From positions 24,065-88,064 of the forward strand of contig NZ_JADPKS010000111.1 in the NCBI RefSeq assembly GCF_023074175.1: a DNA stretch of 64,000 bases, written 5' to 3'. Position 1 is the stretch's first letter; each line of letters starts with the position of its first letter. This DNA comes from Bradyrhizobium sp. 139. Lineage in GTDB: Bacteria; Pseudomonadota; Alphaproteobacteria; Rhizobiales; Xanthobacteraceae. Of the stretch, positions 51,545 to 59,292 are shown one piece after another. The notes under the pieces were generated by a model. The model was not told the DNA's origin, made no database searches, and saw only the letters and a list, made by a program, of their open reading frames with translations. The position numbers and the translations under genes were made by a program.

Positions 51545-51632
51545 CGTCATGCCCGGGCTTGTCCCGGGCATCCACGTCTTTGCTTTCGTGTGGCAAGAAC
51601 GTGGATGGCCGGGACAAGCCCGGCCATGACGG
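51545..51632. repeat. Palindromic repeat, 'catgcccgggcttg' family, upstream of the helicase
   Basis: Left cgtcatgcccgggcttgtcc; right gtggatggccgggacaagcc and cggccatgac. A near-complete copy. The frame of the helicase is open through it, giving a misleading longer start. Confidence 0.75.
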
Positions 51633-51697
51633 CTGTGGACGCATCCTGCCCAACCACCCCCTCGACGAACCCGAGCTCACGGCTTACCTGTAACGCC

Positions 51698-54256
51698 GTG
51701 CCGCCCCGCATCCTCAAAACATCGGCTGAGCCGGCCGCGCTGCTGCCCGACCGCTTCCGGGCGTGGTTCGCGGCCCGCGGCTGGTCGCCGCGCGCACATC
51801 AATTGGCGCTGCTGGAGAAGGCGCGCGAGGATCGCTCGGCGCTGCTGATCGCGCCGACCGGCGCCGGCAAGACGCTGGCGGGATTTTTGCCGACGCTGGT
51901 GGAGCTGAGTTCTGCGCCGGTAGCTCCAGCGAAATCCGTGGTCTCCACCGGCCGCACCCTGCAACGCAGTGGCGGCCTGCACACGCTCTACATCTCGCCG
52001 CTCAAGGCGCTCGCCGTCGACATCGCGCGCAACCTGGAGCGGCCGGTTGCCGAGATGGGGCTGCCGATCAAGGTCGAGACCCGCACCGGCGACACGCCGG
52101 TGTCGCGGCGACAGCGGCAGCGGCGCTATCCGCCTGATATCCTGCTGACGACACCGGAGCAGGTTGCGCTGCTGCTCTCTTCGGACGACGCGCCGTTTCT
52201 ATTTTCCTCGCTGAGGCGCATCGTGCTCGACGAGCTGCATGCGCTGGTGACGTCAAAGCGCGGCGATCTGTTGTCGCTGGGTCTCGCGCGGCTCTGGCGG
52301 CTGGCGCCGCAGCTGCGTGCGATCGGCCTGTCGGCGACCGTGGCCGAGCCGGACCAGCTTGCGCGCGTCCTGGTGCCGCAGCCCGGCGGGAAGGAGGCGG
52401 CCGCCGACATCGTCATCGCCGGCGGCGCGGCGCCGCCGCTGGTCGAGATGCTCGACACGCGCGAGCGGCTGCCCTGGGCCGGCCACAGCGCGCGCCATGC
52501 GCTTCCCGAAATCTATGAGCTGATCAAGGCGAACAAGACCACGCTCGTCTTCGTCAACACCCGCAGCCAGGCCGAGATGCTGTTCCAGAATCTCTGGAGC
52601 ATGAACGACGACGGGCTCGCCATCGCGCTGCATCACGGCTCGCTCGACGTCGCCCAACGCCGCAAGGTCGAGGACGCGATGTCAGCGGGCAGACTGCGCG
52701 GCGTGGTCTGCACCTCCTCGCTCGACCTCGGCGTCGACTGGGGCGATGTCGATCTCGTCGTCAACATAGGCGCGCCCAAGGGCTCCTCGCGCCTGATGCA
52801 GCGAATCGGCCGCGCCAATCACCGTCTCGACGAAGCCTCGCGCGCCGTGCTGGTGCCGGCGAACCGTTTTGAGGTGCTGGAGTGTCGCGTTGCGATCGAT
52901 GCCATCGCCGACAATGCACAGGATACGCCACCCTTGCGGACCGGCGCGCTCGATGTGCTGGCCCAGCACGTGCTCGGCTGCGCCTGCGGCGAGCCGTTTC
53001 TCTCCGACGAACTCTACGAGGAATTGCGCACCGCTGCGCCCTACGCAAACCTCTCGCGGCAGGACTTCGACGACGTCGTCGAATTCGTCGCCTCCGGCGG
53101 CTACGCGCTGAAGACCTATGAGCGCTTCGCCCGGATCAGGCAGGACAAGGAGGGGCGCTGGCGCGTCGCCAATCCAAAAGTGCGGCAGAGCTACCGGATG
53201 AATGTCGGCACCATCGTCGCGGACGACATGCTGAAGGTGCGCTTGGTGCGTTCGCGGGGCGGCGGGGCGGGCTCGGTGATCGCGCGCGGCGGCAGGCTGC
53301 TCGGCGAGATCGAGGAGGCTTTCATCGAAGGCTTGAGCCCGGCCGACACCTTCGTGTTCAGCGGCGAGGTGGTGCGCTACGAGACCCTGGTTGAGGACCA
53401 GGTCTATGTCTCGCGCGCCAACGACAAGGACCCGAAAGTGCCGTCCTATATGGGCGGCAAGTTTCCGCTCTCGACCTATCTCGCCGAACGCGTGCGCCGG
53501 CTGCTCGATGACGGGCGCGCGTGGAACGGCTTGCCCGAGCAGGTGCGCGACTGGCTGTCGCTGCAAAGGGAGGTGTCGCGCGTGCCGGCCGTGCGCGAGC
53601 TTCTGGTCGAGAGTTTTCCGCGTGCCAACAAACATTACCTCGTCTGCTATCCGTTCGAGGGGCGCCTTGCGCACCAGACGCTCGGCATGCTGCTGACGCG
53701 CCGACTGGAGCGCGCCCGCGCCCGGCCGCTCGGTTTCGTCGCCAACGAATATGCGATCGCGGTCTGGGCCCTCGGCGACATGTCCTTCATGATCCGGGAC
53801 GGCAGGATCGACCTGAATGCGCTGTTCGACCCTGATATGCTCGGCGACGACCTCGAGGCGTGGCTCGCCGAATCCGCGCTGATGAAACGCACGTTCCGGA
53901 ACTGCGCGATCATCTCCGGCCTGATCGCGCGCCGCCACACCGGCGAGGAGAAGAGCCGCCGCCAGGTGCTGTTCTCGACCGATCTCGTCTACGACGTCCT
54001 GCGAAAACACCAGGCCGATCATGTCCTCTTGCGCGCCGCCCGCGCCGACGCCGCCACCGGCCTGCTCGATCTGCGCCGTCTCGGCGACATGCTCGCCCGC
54101 ATCCAGGGCCACATCACGCATCGGGAACTCGACCGCGTCTCCCCGCTCGCCGTCCCCGTGATGCTGGAAATCGGCCGCGAGTCAGTCTATGGCGAAGCTG
54201 GAGACGAGCTGTTGGCGGAAGCCGCCGACGAGCTGGTCAAAGAGGCGATGTCGTAG
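51698..54256 (+). CDS. Ligase-associated DNA damage response DEXH-box helicase (Lhr-like)
   Basis: The product has about 852 residues from GTG 51698. The SF2 Lhr core has PRAHQLALLEKA, Walker A LIAPTGAGKTLAGF, TLYISPLKALAVDIARNLER, LDELHALVTSKRGD (DEXH type), LSATVAEPDQLA, TSSLDLGVDWGDVDLVVNIG and LMQRIGRANHRLD. A winged helix and Lhr core domain follow to the end. Lhr-type enzymes are 3'-5' translocating helicases; this subgroup is coded with the ATP ligase, exonuclease and PdeM. I chose GTG 51698 because upstream residues derive from the repeat. PdeM follows after a second repeat. Confidence 0.93.
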   Translation: MPPRILKTSAEPAALLPDRFRAWFAARGWSPRAHQLALLEKAREDRSALLIAPTGAGKTLAGFLPTLVELSSAPVAPAKSVVSTGRTLQRSGGLHTLYISPLKALAVDIARNLERPVAEMGLPIKVETRTGDTPVSRRQRQRRYPPDILLTTPEQVALLLSSDDAPFLFSSLRRIVLDELHALVTSKRGDLLSLGLARLWRLAPQLRAIGLSATVAEPDQLARVLVPQPGGKEAAADIVIAGGAAPPLVEMLDTRERLPWAGHSARHALPEIYELIKANKTTLVFVNTRSQAEMLFQNLWSMNDDGLAIALHHGSLDVAQRRKVEDAMSAGRLRGVVCTSSLDLGVDWGDVDLVVNIGAPKGSSRLMQRIGRANHRLDEASRAVLVPANRFEVLECRVAIDAIADNAQDTPPLRTGALDVLAQHVLGCACGEPFLSDELYEELRTAAPYANLSRQDFDDVVEFVASGGYALKTYERFARIRQDKEGRWRVANPKVRQSYRMNVGTIVADDMLKVRLVRSRGGGAGSVIARGGRLLGEIEEAFIEGLSPADTFVFSGEVVRYETLVEDQVYVSRANDKDPKVPSYMGGKFPLSTYLAERVRRLLDDGRAWNGLPEQVRDWLSLQREVSRVPAVRELLVESFPRANKHYLVCYPFEGRLAHQTLGMLLTRRLERARARPLGFVANEYAIAVWALGDMSFMIRDGRIDLNALFDPDMLGDDLEAWLAESALMKRTFRNCAIISGLIARRHTGEEKSRRQVLFSTDLVYDVLRKHQADHVLLRAARADAATGLLDLRRLGDMLARIQGHITHRELDRVSPLAVPVMLEIGRESVYGEAGDELLAEAADELVKEAMS

Positions 54257-54293
54257 AGAATTTTGCCAGTGAGATGCGCTGATACATCCACAT

Positions 54294-54413
54294 CGTCGTG
54301 CCCGGGCTTGACCCGGGCATCCACGTCTTTTTTGCCGCGGCAGGAACGTGGATGGCCGGGCATAGGCGAGCGAAAGCGACGCCGTCCTTCGGACGGCTAT
54401 ACCTGGCCATGAC
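54294..54413. repeat. Palindromic repeat, 'catgcccgggcttg' family, ending in the pdeM start codon
   Basis: Left cgtcgtgcccgggcttgacc; right half includes acgtggatggccgggcatag and ends ctggccatgac. The ATG of that last motif is the pdeM start codon at 54409. Confidence 0.7.
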
Positions 54414-55107
54414 AGAGCAAGTGGCATTTTCGGTGACGACGACGCGCAGTGTCGATGTCGAAGGCATCGCGCTCCACGCCGATCTCTCCGGCGCGTTGTT
54501 CTGGGAAGAGCAGCGCCTGCTGGTCGTTTCCGACCTGCATCTGGAAAAGGGCTCCAGCTTCGCGACGCGCGGCGTGCTGCTGCCGCCTTACGATACGGTG
54601 GCAACGCTCGGTCGGCTCGCCGCGGTCGTCGCCCGTCACGATCCCCGCGCGGTCATCGCACTTGGCGACAGCTTTCACGATCGCACCGCGCATGAACGTC
54701 TGTCGGCGGACGATCGCGATGCCGTTGCCGCACTCCAGGCGGGGCGCGACTGGATCTGGATCGCGGGCAATCACGATCCGGCGCTGCCGCGCGATCTGGG
54801 CGGGACCATCGCCGACGAAATCGCGATCGGCCCGATCACCTTCCGTCACGAGCCGACCGGTGCGCGCGGCGAGATCGCCGGCCATCTGCATCCGAAGGCG
54901 CGCGTCTCCGCGCGCGGCCGCTCGATGGAGCGCCGCTGTTTCGCCAGTGACGGAATGCGCGCCGTGATGCCCGCCTTCGGCGCCTATGCCGGCGGCCTCA
55001 GCATCCGCGACGCCGCCTTCGCAAAGATCTTTCCGAGGAGTGGTTTTGTCGCCCATCTGCTCGGTGACCGCCGCGTCCACGCCATTGCCGCCTCGCGCTG
55101 CTATTGA
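54409..55107 (+). CDS. pdeM: Ligase-associated DNA damage response endonuclease PdeM
   Basis: The 232-residue calcineurin-like metallophosphoesterase shows all site motifs: LVVSDLHLEKGSSFATRG, ALGDSFHD, WIAGNHDPALP and GEIAGHLHPKARVS. PdeM-type enzymes act as nucleases associated with the ATP ligase set. The start codon lies at the end of a palindromic repeat; no clear ribosome site precedes it. The gene is third in the rightward run methyltransferase, binding protein, helicase, pdeM, and is followed by a candidate SOS-controlled gene. Confidence 0.93.
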   Translation: MTEQVAFSVTTTRSVDVEGIALHADLSGALFWEEQRLLVVSDLHLEKGSSFATRGVLLPPYDTVATLGRLAAVVARHDPRAVIALGDSFHDRTAHERLSADDRDAVAALQAGRDWIWIAGNHDPALPRDLGGTIADEIAIGPITFRHEPTGARGEIAGHLHPKARVSARGRSMERRCFASDGMRAVMPAFGAYAGGLSIRDAAFAKIFPRSGFVAHLLGDRRVHAIAASRCY

Positions 55108-55280
55108 GATCCTAGCCCTTCGCGTTCTGAGCCGCTGCCGGTCCAATCGGAACCTCGCGAACCGAAATTAGGACAGCACTACATTCAGTAGTTTTCCGGA
55201 ATCGCCCAAGCCTGCTGCCGGCTCTAACGTCGCTATTGCCGGGGCTGGAATTTCTCATCCCGAACAAGATTGTAACCGGC

Positions 55281-55307
55281 AAGGGGTCGCTGCGAGGCGG
55301 CCCCTTT
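55281..55307 (+). terminator. Possible terminator hairpin after pdeM
   Basis: AAGGGG and CCCCTTT flank a 14-base loop, with three T bases at the 3' side. It lies in the 354-base gap between pdeM (ends 55107) and the next gene. The rest of that gap holds no gene besides the promoter region at 55362-55400. Confidence 0.35.
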
Positions 55308-55361
55308 CGATTCCGGCAATTCGCAAGGCTTCGGTGGGGGCGGCATCACTGCTCGTTTCTG

Positions 55362-55376
55362 GAACAAATTAAGAAC
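55362..55376. promoter_or_regulatory. SOS (LexA) box with adjacent promoter
   Basis: GAAC-AAATTAA-GAAC is a perfect alphaproteobacterial LexA box (GTTC-N7-GTTC on the other strand) with an AT-rich spacer as is typical. A promoter can be drawn over it: a -35-like ttaaga at 55369-55374 and a -10-like gatata at 55393-55398. LexA would then cover the -35. It lies 86 bases upstream of the next gene start. Confidence 0.6.
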
Positions 55377-55461
55377 ACTTTAGCAAGTCTTTGATATATC
55401 ATTGTGATTCGGCGCATTGCCGACACAATATCTAGCGTCTGTCAGACTTTGCGAGGACTAC

Positions 55462-55893
55462 ATGTCCACCATGGCCTTCGATCAATTTGCCCTCACCCGG
55501 ATCGCGGATTTCGCGCGCTCGCTGTCGCGGCTGCATCAGGCGGCGCGGAGCTACGCGGTCGATGACGACCAGTTCGACCGCGAGTTCAACGCGGTGTGCC
55601 AGTCGATCTGGGGCTACACCATCGACGACGTCAGCGACGATCTGTTCTCGGCCGAGGATCATCTCTTCCTCGACACGCTGGACGAAGCGCATGCGCGCAT
55701 CTTCGCAGCCGAGCAAGGTTATGACCTCATGGGCGAGGCGGGCATGCTGACCGACTGGTGGGGCTTTTGCTGGATGATCCTGGCCGAGAAGCGCGGCCTC
55801 CTGACGGCAGACAACCGCGCCGCCGCGCGCGCGGCGATCGAGGATAAATATCTGACCGCGCCGAACGTGATCGGAGTGATTATCGGAAGGTGA
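55462..55893 (+). CDS. Unrecognised small protein, candidate SOS-regulated gene
   Basis: The 143-residue soluble protein is mostly helical and acidic: IADFARSLSRLHQAARSYAV, DDDQFDREFNAVCQSIWGYT, IDDVSDDLFSAEDHLFLDTL, then GEAGMLTDWWGFCWMILAEK, a Trp-rich hydrophobic helix. No signal peptide, enzyme motif or DNA-binding motif is seen. GAGG lies six bases before the ATG. A perfect LexA-type box sits in its promoter, and pdeM is the upstream neighbour, so a damage-response role is plausible. I do not recognise a family. Confidence 0.75.
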   Translation: MSTMAFDQFALTRIADFARSLSRLHQAARSYAVDDDQFDREFNAVCQSIWGYTIDDVSDDLFSAEDHLFLDTLDEAHARIFAAEQGYDLMGEAGMLTDWWGFCWMILAEKRGLLTADNRAAARAAIEDKYLTAPNVIGVIIGR

Positions 55894-55951
55894 CGGTCTC
55901 TCTCCTCATCCTGACGAGCGCGCTTGCGCGCGGCTCCTCACTATGAGGGTC

Positions 55952-56767
55952 TTAATCCAGCCCCGCCCGCTTCGCCGGCCTCTGCGTCTTCGGCACGGTC
56001 ACATCAGGCAGCGTCTCGCGCACGATCTCGGCTGACGCCGGGGCATCCGTCGCGACCGTCTCTGCCCGCACCGGAGCCACCTTCATCTCGCCGAGGCGCG
56101 CACGGACCTGCGCGGTGAGGCCGGGAAAGGAGGCGACCGGGGTGAATTCCGCGGTCTGGTCGTTGCCGAGGCGGATGCCGGTATAGGCGACGAGGCCGTC
56201 GGTGGTGGCGATCACGTCGCCGGCTTTCAGCGAGGAGTCGAGCGCGAGATCTACGGGTGCGAGGCCGACCGGTTCGCGGCCATTGCAGGTGCAGTCGGCG
56301 CGCAGCGCCTTGCGGTAGGCGAATGCGTTCTCGCTGTCGGCGTAACGCTCGCCGGTCTGCGCATAGGCGCCGTCGATGCTGGAGCCGAAAAAGACTTTTG
56401 TTGCGGTGGCAGGGCAGAAGGCCTGACACATCTGCGCCGGCGAGGCGATGCCGCGCATCAACGGAAAATATTTACCGTCGCAGCTGCGCACGCAGAACGC
56501 CGGGCCCGAACCACCGGCTGCCGCCGAGCGCGTCGGCGGGACATATTGTGGAGTCGCGGCATTCTGCTGGCCGGTGAAGGGATCGGTGTAGGAGTTCGTC
56601 TGCGGCACCTCGCGTTGCGGGCGCTGCTGCTGAGCTCCGCCGAAGAAGAAGTCGAACAGGCTTTCAGCCGAAACCGGGGCCGGAGCCGCGAGCAGCGGAG
56701 CTGCAAGGATGGCCGCCACTAGCATCGCGAGACGCCGCCGGCGCGCTTGGGACAACTGTGTACGCAA
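55952..56767 (-). CDS. Exported DUF2865-family protein
   Basis: The 271-residue product has a signal peptide (RRRLAMLVAAILAAPLLAAP, cleavage near VSAE). A FDFFFGGAQQQRPQRE linker follows, then the Cys-rich DUF2865 core: GPAFCVRSCDGKYFPLMRG, MCQAFCPATATKVFFGSSID, YRKALRADCTCNG. The Cys residues probably form disulfides in the periplasm. Function is unknown. The start is TTG 56767 with GGAG six bases before; an internal ATG 14 codons later would shorten the n-region. Confidence 0.82.
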   Translation of the reverse strand: MRTQLSQARRRRLAMLVAAILAAPLLAAPAPVSAESLFDFFFGGAQQQRPQREVPQTNSYTDPFTGQQNAATPQYVPPTRSAAAGGSGPAFCVRSCDGKYFPLMRGIASPAQMCQAFCPATATKVFFGSSIDGAYAQTGERYADSENAFAYRKALRADCTCNGREPVGLAPVDLALDSSLKAGDVIATTDGLVAYTGIRLGNDQTAEFTPVASFPGLTAQVRARLGEMKVAPVRAETVATDAPASAEIVRETLPDVTVPKTQRPAKRAGLD

Positions 56768-56974
56768 TGCTCACTCCACCCGACGCTACTGAACCGGCCT
56801 AGACCTTTCGAGGCCTCAGCACATGATTCACCATAATGCGGGATGGTAAATGAGCAGTTGAGCGGAGGCGGTTTCAAGACGAGGCGGTGGCCTCTTTGAG
56901 GCCGGGCACAGCTTCGGACGGACCGTTGCTTCCGGGGCACATCCGGGCATGACGGCGAAGGATGTTGCGCCTCC

Positions 56975-57538
56975 TTAAGCCTTCAAAAATTCCGAGGCCT
57001 TGTACAGCGAGCGGAACGGCAGGCCGGCCGCGCCGAACGTGTCGGTGGCGCCTTCCTCGCGGTCGACCATGGTCAGCACCAGCACCACCTCGGCGCCGGT
57101 CTCGCGCACGGATTCCACCGCCTTCATCGCCGAGCCGCCGGTGGTGGTGACATCCTCGACGATCACGACGCGCTTGCCTTCGAGCGTCTCGCCCCTGGGC
57201 AGGCCTTCGATCGCGAGCTTCGCGCCGTGCTCCTTCGGCTTCTTACGCACGAAGAAGGCCGCGATCGGATGGCCCTTGATCCAGGAGATCTGCGCCAGAG
57301 CGCCGGCCAGCGGCACCGCGCCCATCTCGAGTCCGCCGATAAAATCGAGCTGGTCGTCCTTCAGCGCCTCATAGGTCAGCTCGGCGAGCAGGGTCGCGCC
57401 CTCCGGGTCCAGCATGGTCGGCTTGAGGTTGAAGTAGAAATCGCTCTTGCGGCCCGACGCGAGCGTCACCTCGCCGCGGCCGAAGGAGCGCCGGCGGATG
57501 ATTTCGAACAGGCGGGCGCGGGAGGCAGATTTCGACAC
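56975..57538 (-). CDS. pyrE: Orotate phosphoribosyltransferase
   Basis: The 187-residue protein has the type I PRTase fold with the PRPP motif KRVVIVEDVTTTGGSAMKAV, plus SDFYFNLKPTMLDPEGATLL, FIGGLEMGAVPLAGAL and FVRKKPKEHGAKLAIEG. It joins orotate to PRPP to form OMP in pyrimidine synthesis. GTG start at 57538. The length is short for the family (about 190-230) but the core is complete. Confidence 0.95.
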   Translation of the reverse strand: MSKSASRARLFEIIRRRSFGRGEVTLASGRKSDFYFNLKPTMLDPEGATLLAELTYEALKDDQLDFIGGLEMGAVPLAGALAQISWIKGHPIAAFFVRKKPKEHGAKLAIEGLPRGETLEGKRVVIVEDVTTTGGSAMKAVESVRETGAEVVLVLTMVDREEGATDTFGAAGLPFRSLYKASEFLKA

Positions 57539-57735
57539 GGCGGTCCCTCGGGAGCGTTTTTGGTGGAGGCGGAATCTATCCGCGACGGTCGCGACATTCC
57601 AGAGGGGACAGGCCTAGTCAACAGGGATCGGCCGACGGTCGGCCATCCCGGACCGCCGATTGTAGGGCTGCGGCCTTCTGGAGTAGTGGAGAGCCCGAGC
57701 CGAGAGCCCAAGCCTCTTGGGGAAGGAAACAAGGC

Positions 57736-58362
57736 ATGACCATCGAGCTGCACACCTGGAATACGCCGAACGGCCGCAAGATTTCGGTCGCGCTGGAGGA
57801 AATGGAGCTGCCCTACAAGGCGATCCCGGTCAACATCGGCAAGGGCGAGCAGATGGCACCGGAGTTCCTGAAGCTCAGCCCCAACAACAAAATCCCAGCA
57901 ATCGTCGACCCCGAGGGGCCGGACGGCAAGCCCGTCAGCATCTTCGAGTCCGGCGCGATCCTGCTTTATCTGGGCGAAAAGACCGGCAAATTCCTGCCCA
58001 AATCGCTCTCGGAGCGCATCCCCGTCTATGAATGGCTGATGTGGCAGATGGGCGGCTTCGGCCCAATGCCGGGCCAGGTGCACCATTTCATCGCGCTCGA
58101 GAACGAGCAGGACCGCGCCTATGGCCTGAAGCGCTACATGGCGGAGACGCGCCGGCTCTACAGCGTGCTGGACCGCCGGCTCGACGGCCGCGACTTCGTC
58201 GCCGGCGACCTCTCGGTTGCCGATTTTGCCATCCTGGGCTGGGCCTGGCGCCACCCTCGCCACAAGGTTGAGCTGGCCGATTTTCCCAATGTCAGGCGCT
58301 GGTACGAAGTCCTGATGGCGCGCCCGGCGGTGAAGCGGGGCATGGAGGCGAAGCTGGATTAG
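57736..58362 (+). CDS. Glutathione S-transferase, YfcG/GstB-type
   Basis: The 208-residue protein has a thioredoxin-like N-terminus with TWNTPNGRKISVALEEMELP (the TxN motif of nu-class enzymes), PNNKIPAIVDPEG and FESGAILLYLGEKTG, then a helical C-terminal domain (AETRRLYSVLDRRLDGRDFV, LSVADFAILGWAWRH). The Asn in the TPN motif replaces catalytic Tyr/Ser as in YfcG, which acts on disulfides with glutathione. A gaaggaaac ribosome site precedes the ATG. Stand-alone gene. Confidence 0.93.
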   Translation: MTIELHTWNTPNGRKISVALEEMELPYKAIPVNIGKGEQMAPEFLKLSPNNKIPAIVDPEGPDGKPVSIFESGAILLYLGEKTGKFLPKSLSERIPVYEWLMWQMGGFGPMPGQVHHFIALENEQDRAYGLKRYMAETRRLYSVLDRRLDGRDFVAGDLSVADFAILGWAWRHPRHKVELADFPNVRRWYEVLMARPAVKRGMEAKLD

Positions 58363-58377
58363 TCTCTCAGCTCTCGC

Positions 58378-58503
58378 GTCGCGTGCCCCGGACGCGGTGC
58401 AGCGCGCAAGCGGTGCACTGCAGAGCCGGGGCCCATGCGGCTGCACTGGGTCCCGGCTCTGCGCAGCACCGCAAGAGCGCTGCAGCGCGTCCAGGACACG
58501 AGC
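58378..58503. repeat. Palindromic repeat, 'gtgccccggacgcg' variant
   Basis: Left gcgtgccccggacgcggtgc with gagccggggcccatgcgg; right gggtcccggctctgcgc and gcgtccaggacacgagcgcg. Lies between convergent GST and RhtB genes. Confidence 0.6.
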
Positions 58504-58522
58504 GCGTGATTTGCGACGTCGG

Positions 58523-59158
58523 CTATACCTTCTTCGCTTCCACCGCCATCCGCACCGCAAGCCCCGCCAGCACGCTGCCCATCAGCCAGCGCTGCACCAG
58601 CATCCAGCTCGGCCGGCTCGCCAGGAACAGCGCGATCGAGCCTGCTGCGAGCGCGATCATCGCATTCACGCTGACGCTGATCGCGATCTGGATCGCGCCG
58701 AGCACGAGCGACTGCGTCAGCACGCTGCCGGCGACGGGGTCGATGAACTGCGGCAGCAGCGCCAGGTACAGCATCGCGATCTTCGGGTTGAGCAGATTGG
58801 TGACGAAACCCATTGCGAACAATTTGCGCGGGCCGTCGATCGCGAGCGTCTTCACCTGGAACGGCGAGCGCCCACCCGGCTTCACCGCCTGCCAGGCGAG
58901 CCACAGCAGATAACCGGCACCGGCGAAGCGCAGCGCGTCATAGGCGAAGGGAATGGCGAGCAGCAGCGCCGTGATGCCGAACGCCGCGCACAGCATGTAG
59001 AACACGAAGCCGAGCGCGACCCCGCCAAGCGAAACGATGCCGGCGGCGGGCCCCTGCGTGATCGAGCGCGAGATCAGGTAAATCATGTTCGGCCCCGGGG
59101 TGAGCACGAGGCCGAGGCAGACGAGGGCGAAGCCGAGCAGGGCGGAGGTGTGGGGCAT
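58523..59158 (-). CDS. LysE/RhtB-family exporter
   Basis: The 211-residue membrane protein has six helices and the family signature: VLTPGPNMIYLISRSITQGP near the start and FVTNLLNPKIAMLYLALLPQ in the middle. Members export amino acids such as threonine, homoserine lactone or leucine. ATG 59158 gives the usual length of about 205-215. No regulator adjacent. Confidence 0.92.
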   Translation of the reverse strand: MPHTSALLGFALVCLGLVLTPGPNMIYLISRSITQGPAAGIVSLGGVALGFVFYMLCAAFGITALLLAIPFAYDALRFAGAGYLLWLAWQAVKPGGRSPFQVKTLAIDGPRKLFAMGFVTNLLNPKIAMLYLALLPQFIDPVAGSVLTQSLVLGAIQIAISVSVNAMIALAAGSIALFLASRPSWMLVQRWLMGSVLAGLAVRMAVEAKKV

Positions 59159-59292
59159 GAATGAACCGGTGCGGGGACGGCACGGTTCTAATATGCGCGG
59201 CACGGTGGAGCCATCGCGCAATTGCACGGAGGACAATTCAGGGCTCGGTGCGCTCCCTCGCTCCGCTCTTGCGGGGAAAGGTGAAGAAAAAA

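Noticed and set aside
51590..51697. Longer N-terminus for the Lhr-like helicase
   Set aside because: The added residues come from a palindromic repeat and a spacer; the family starts near GTG 51698.
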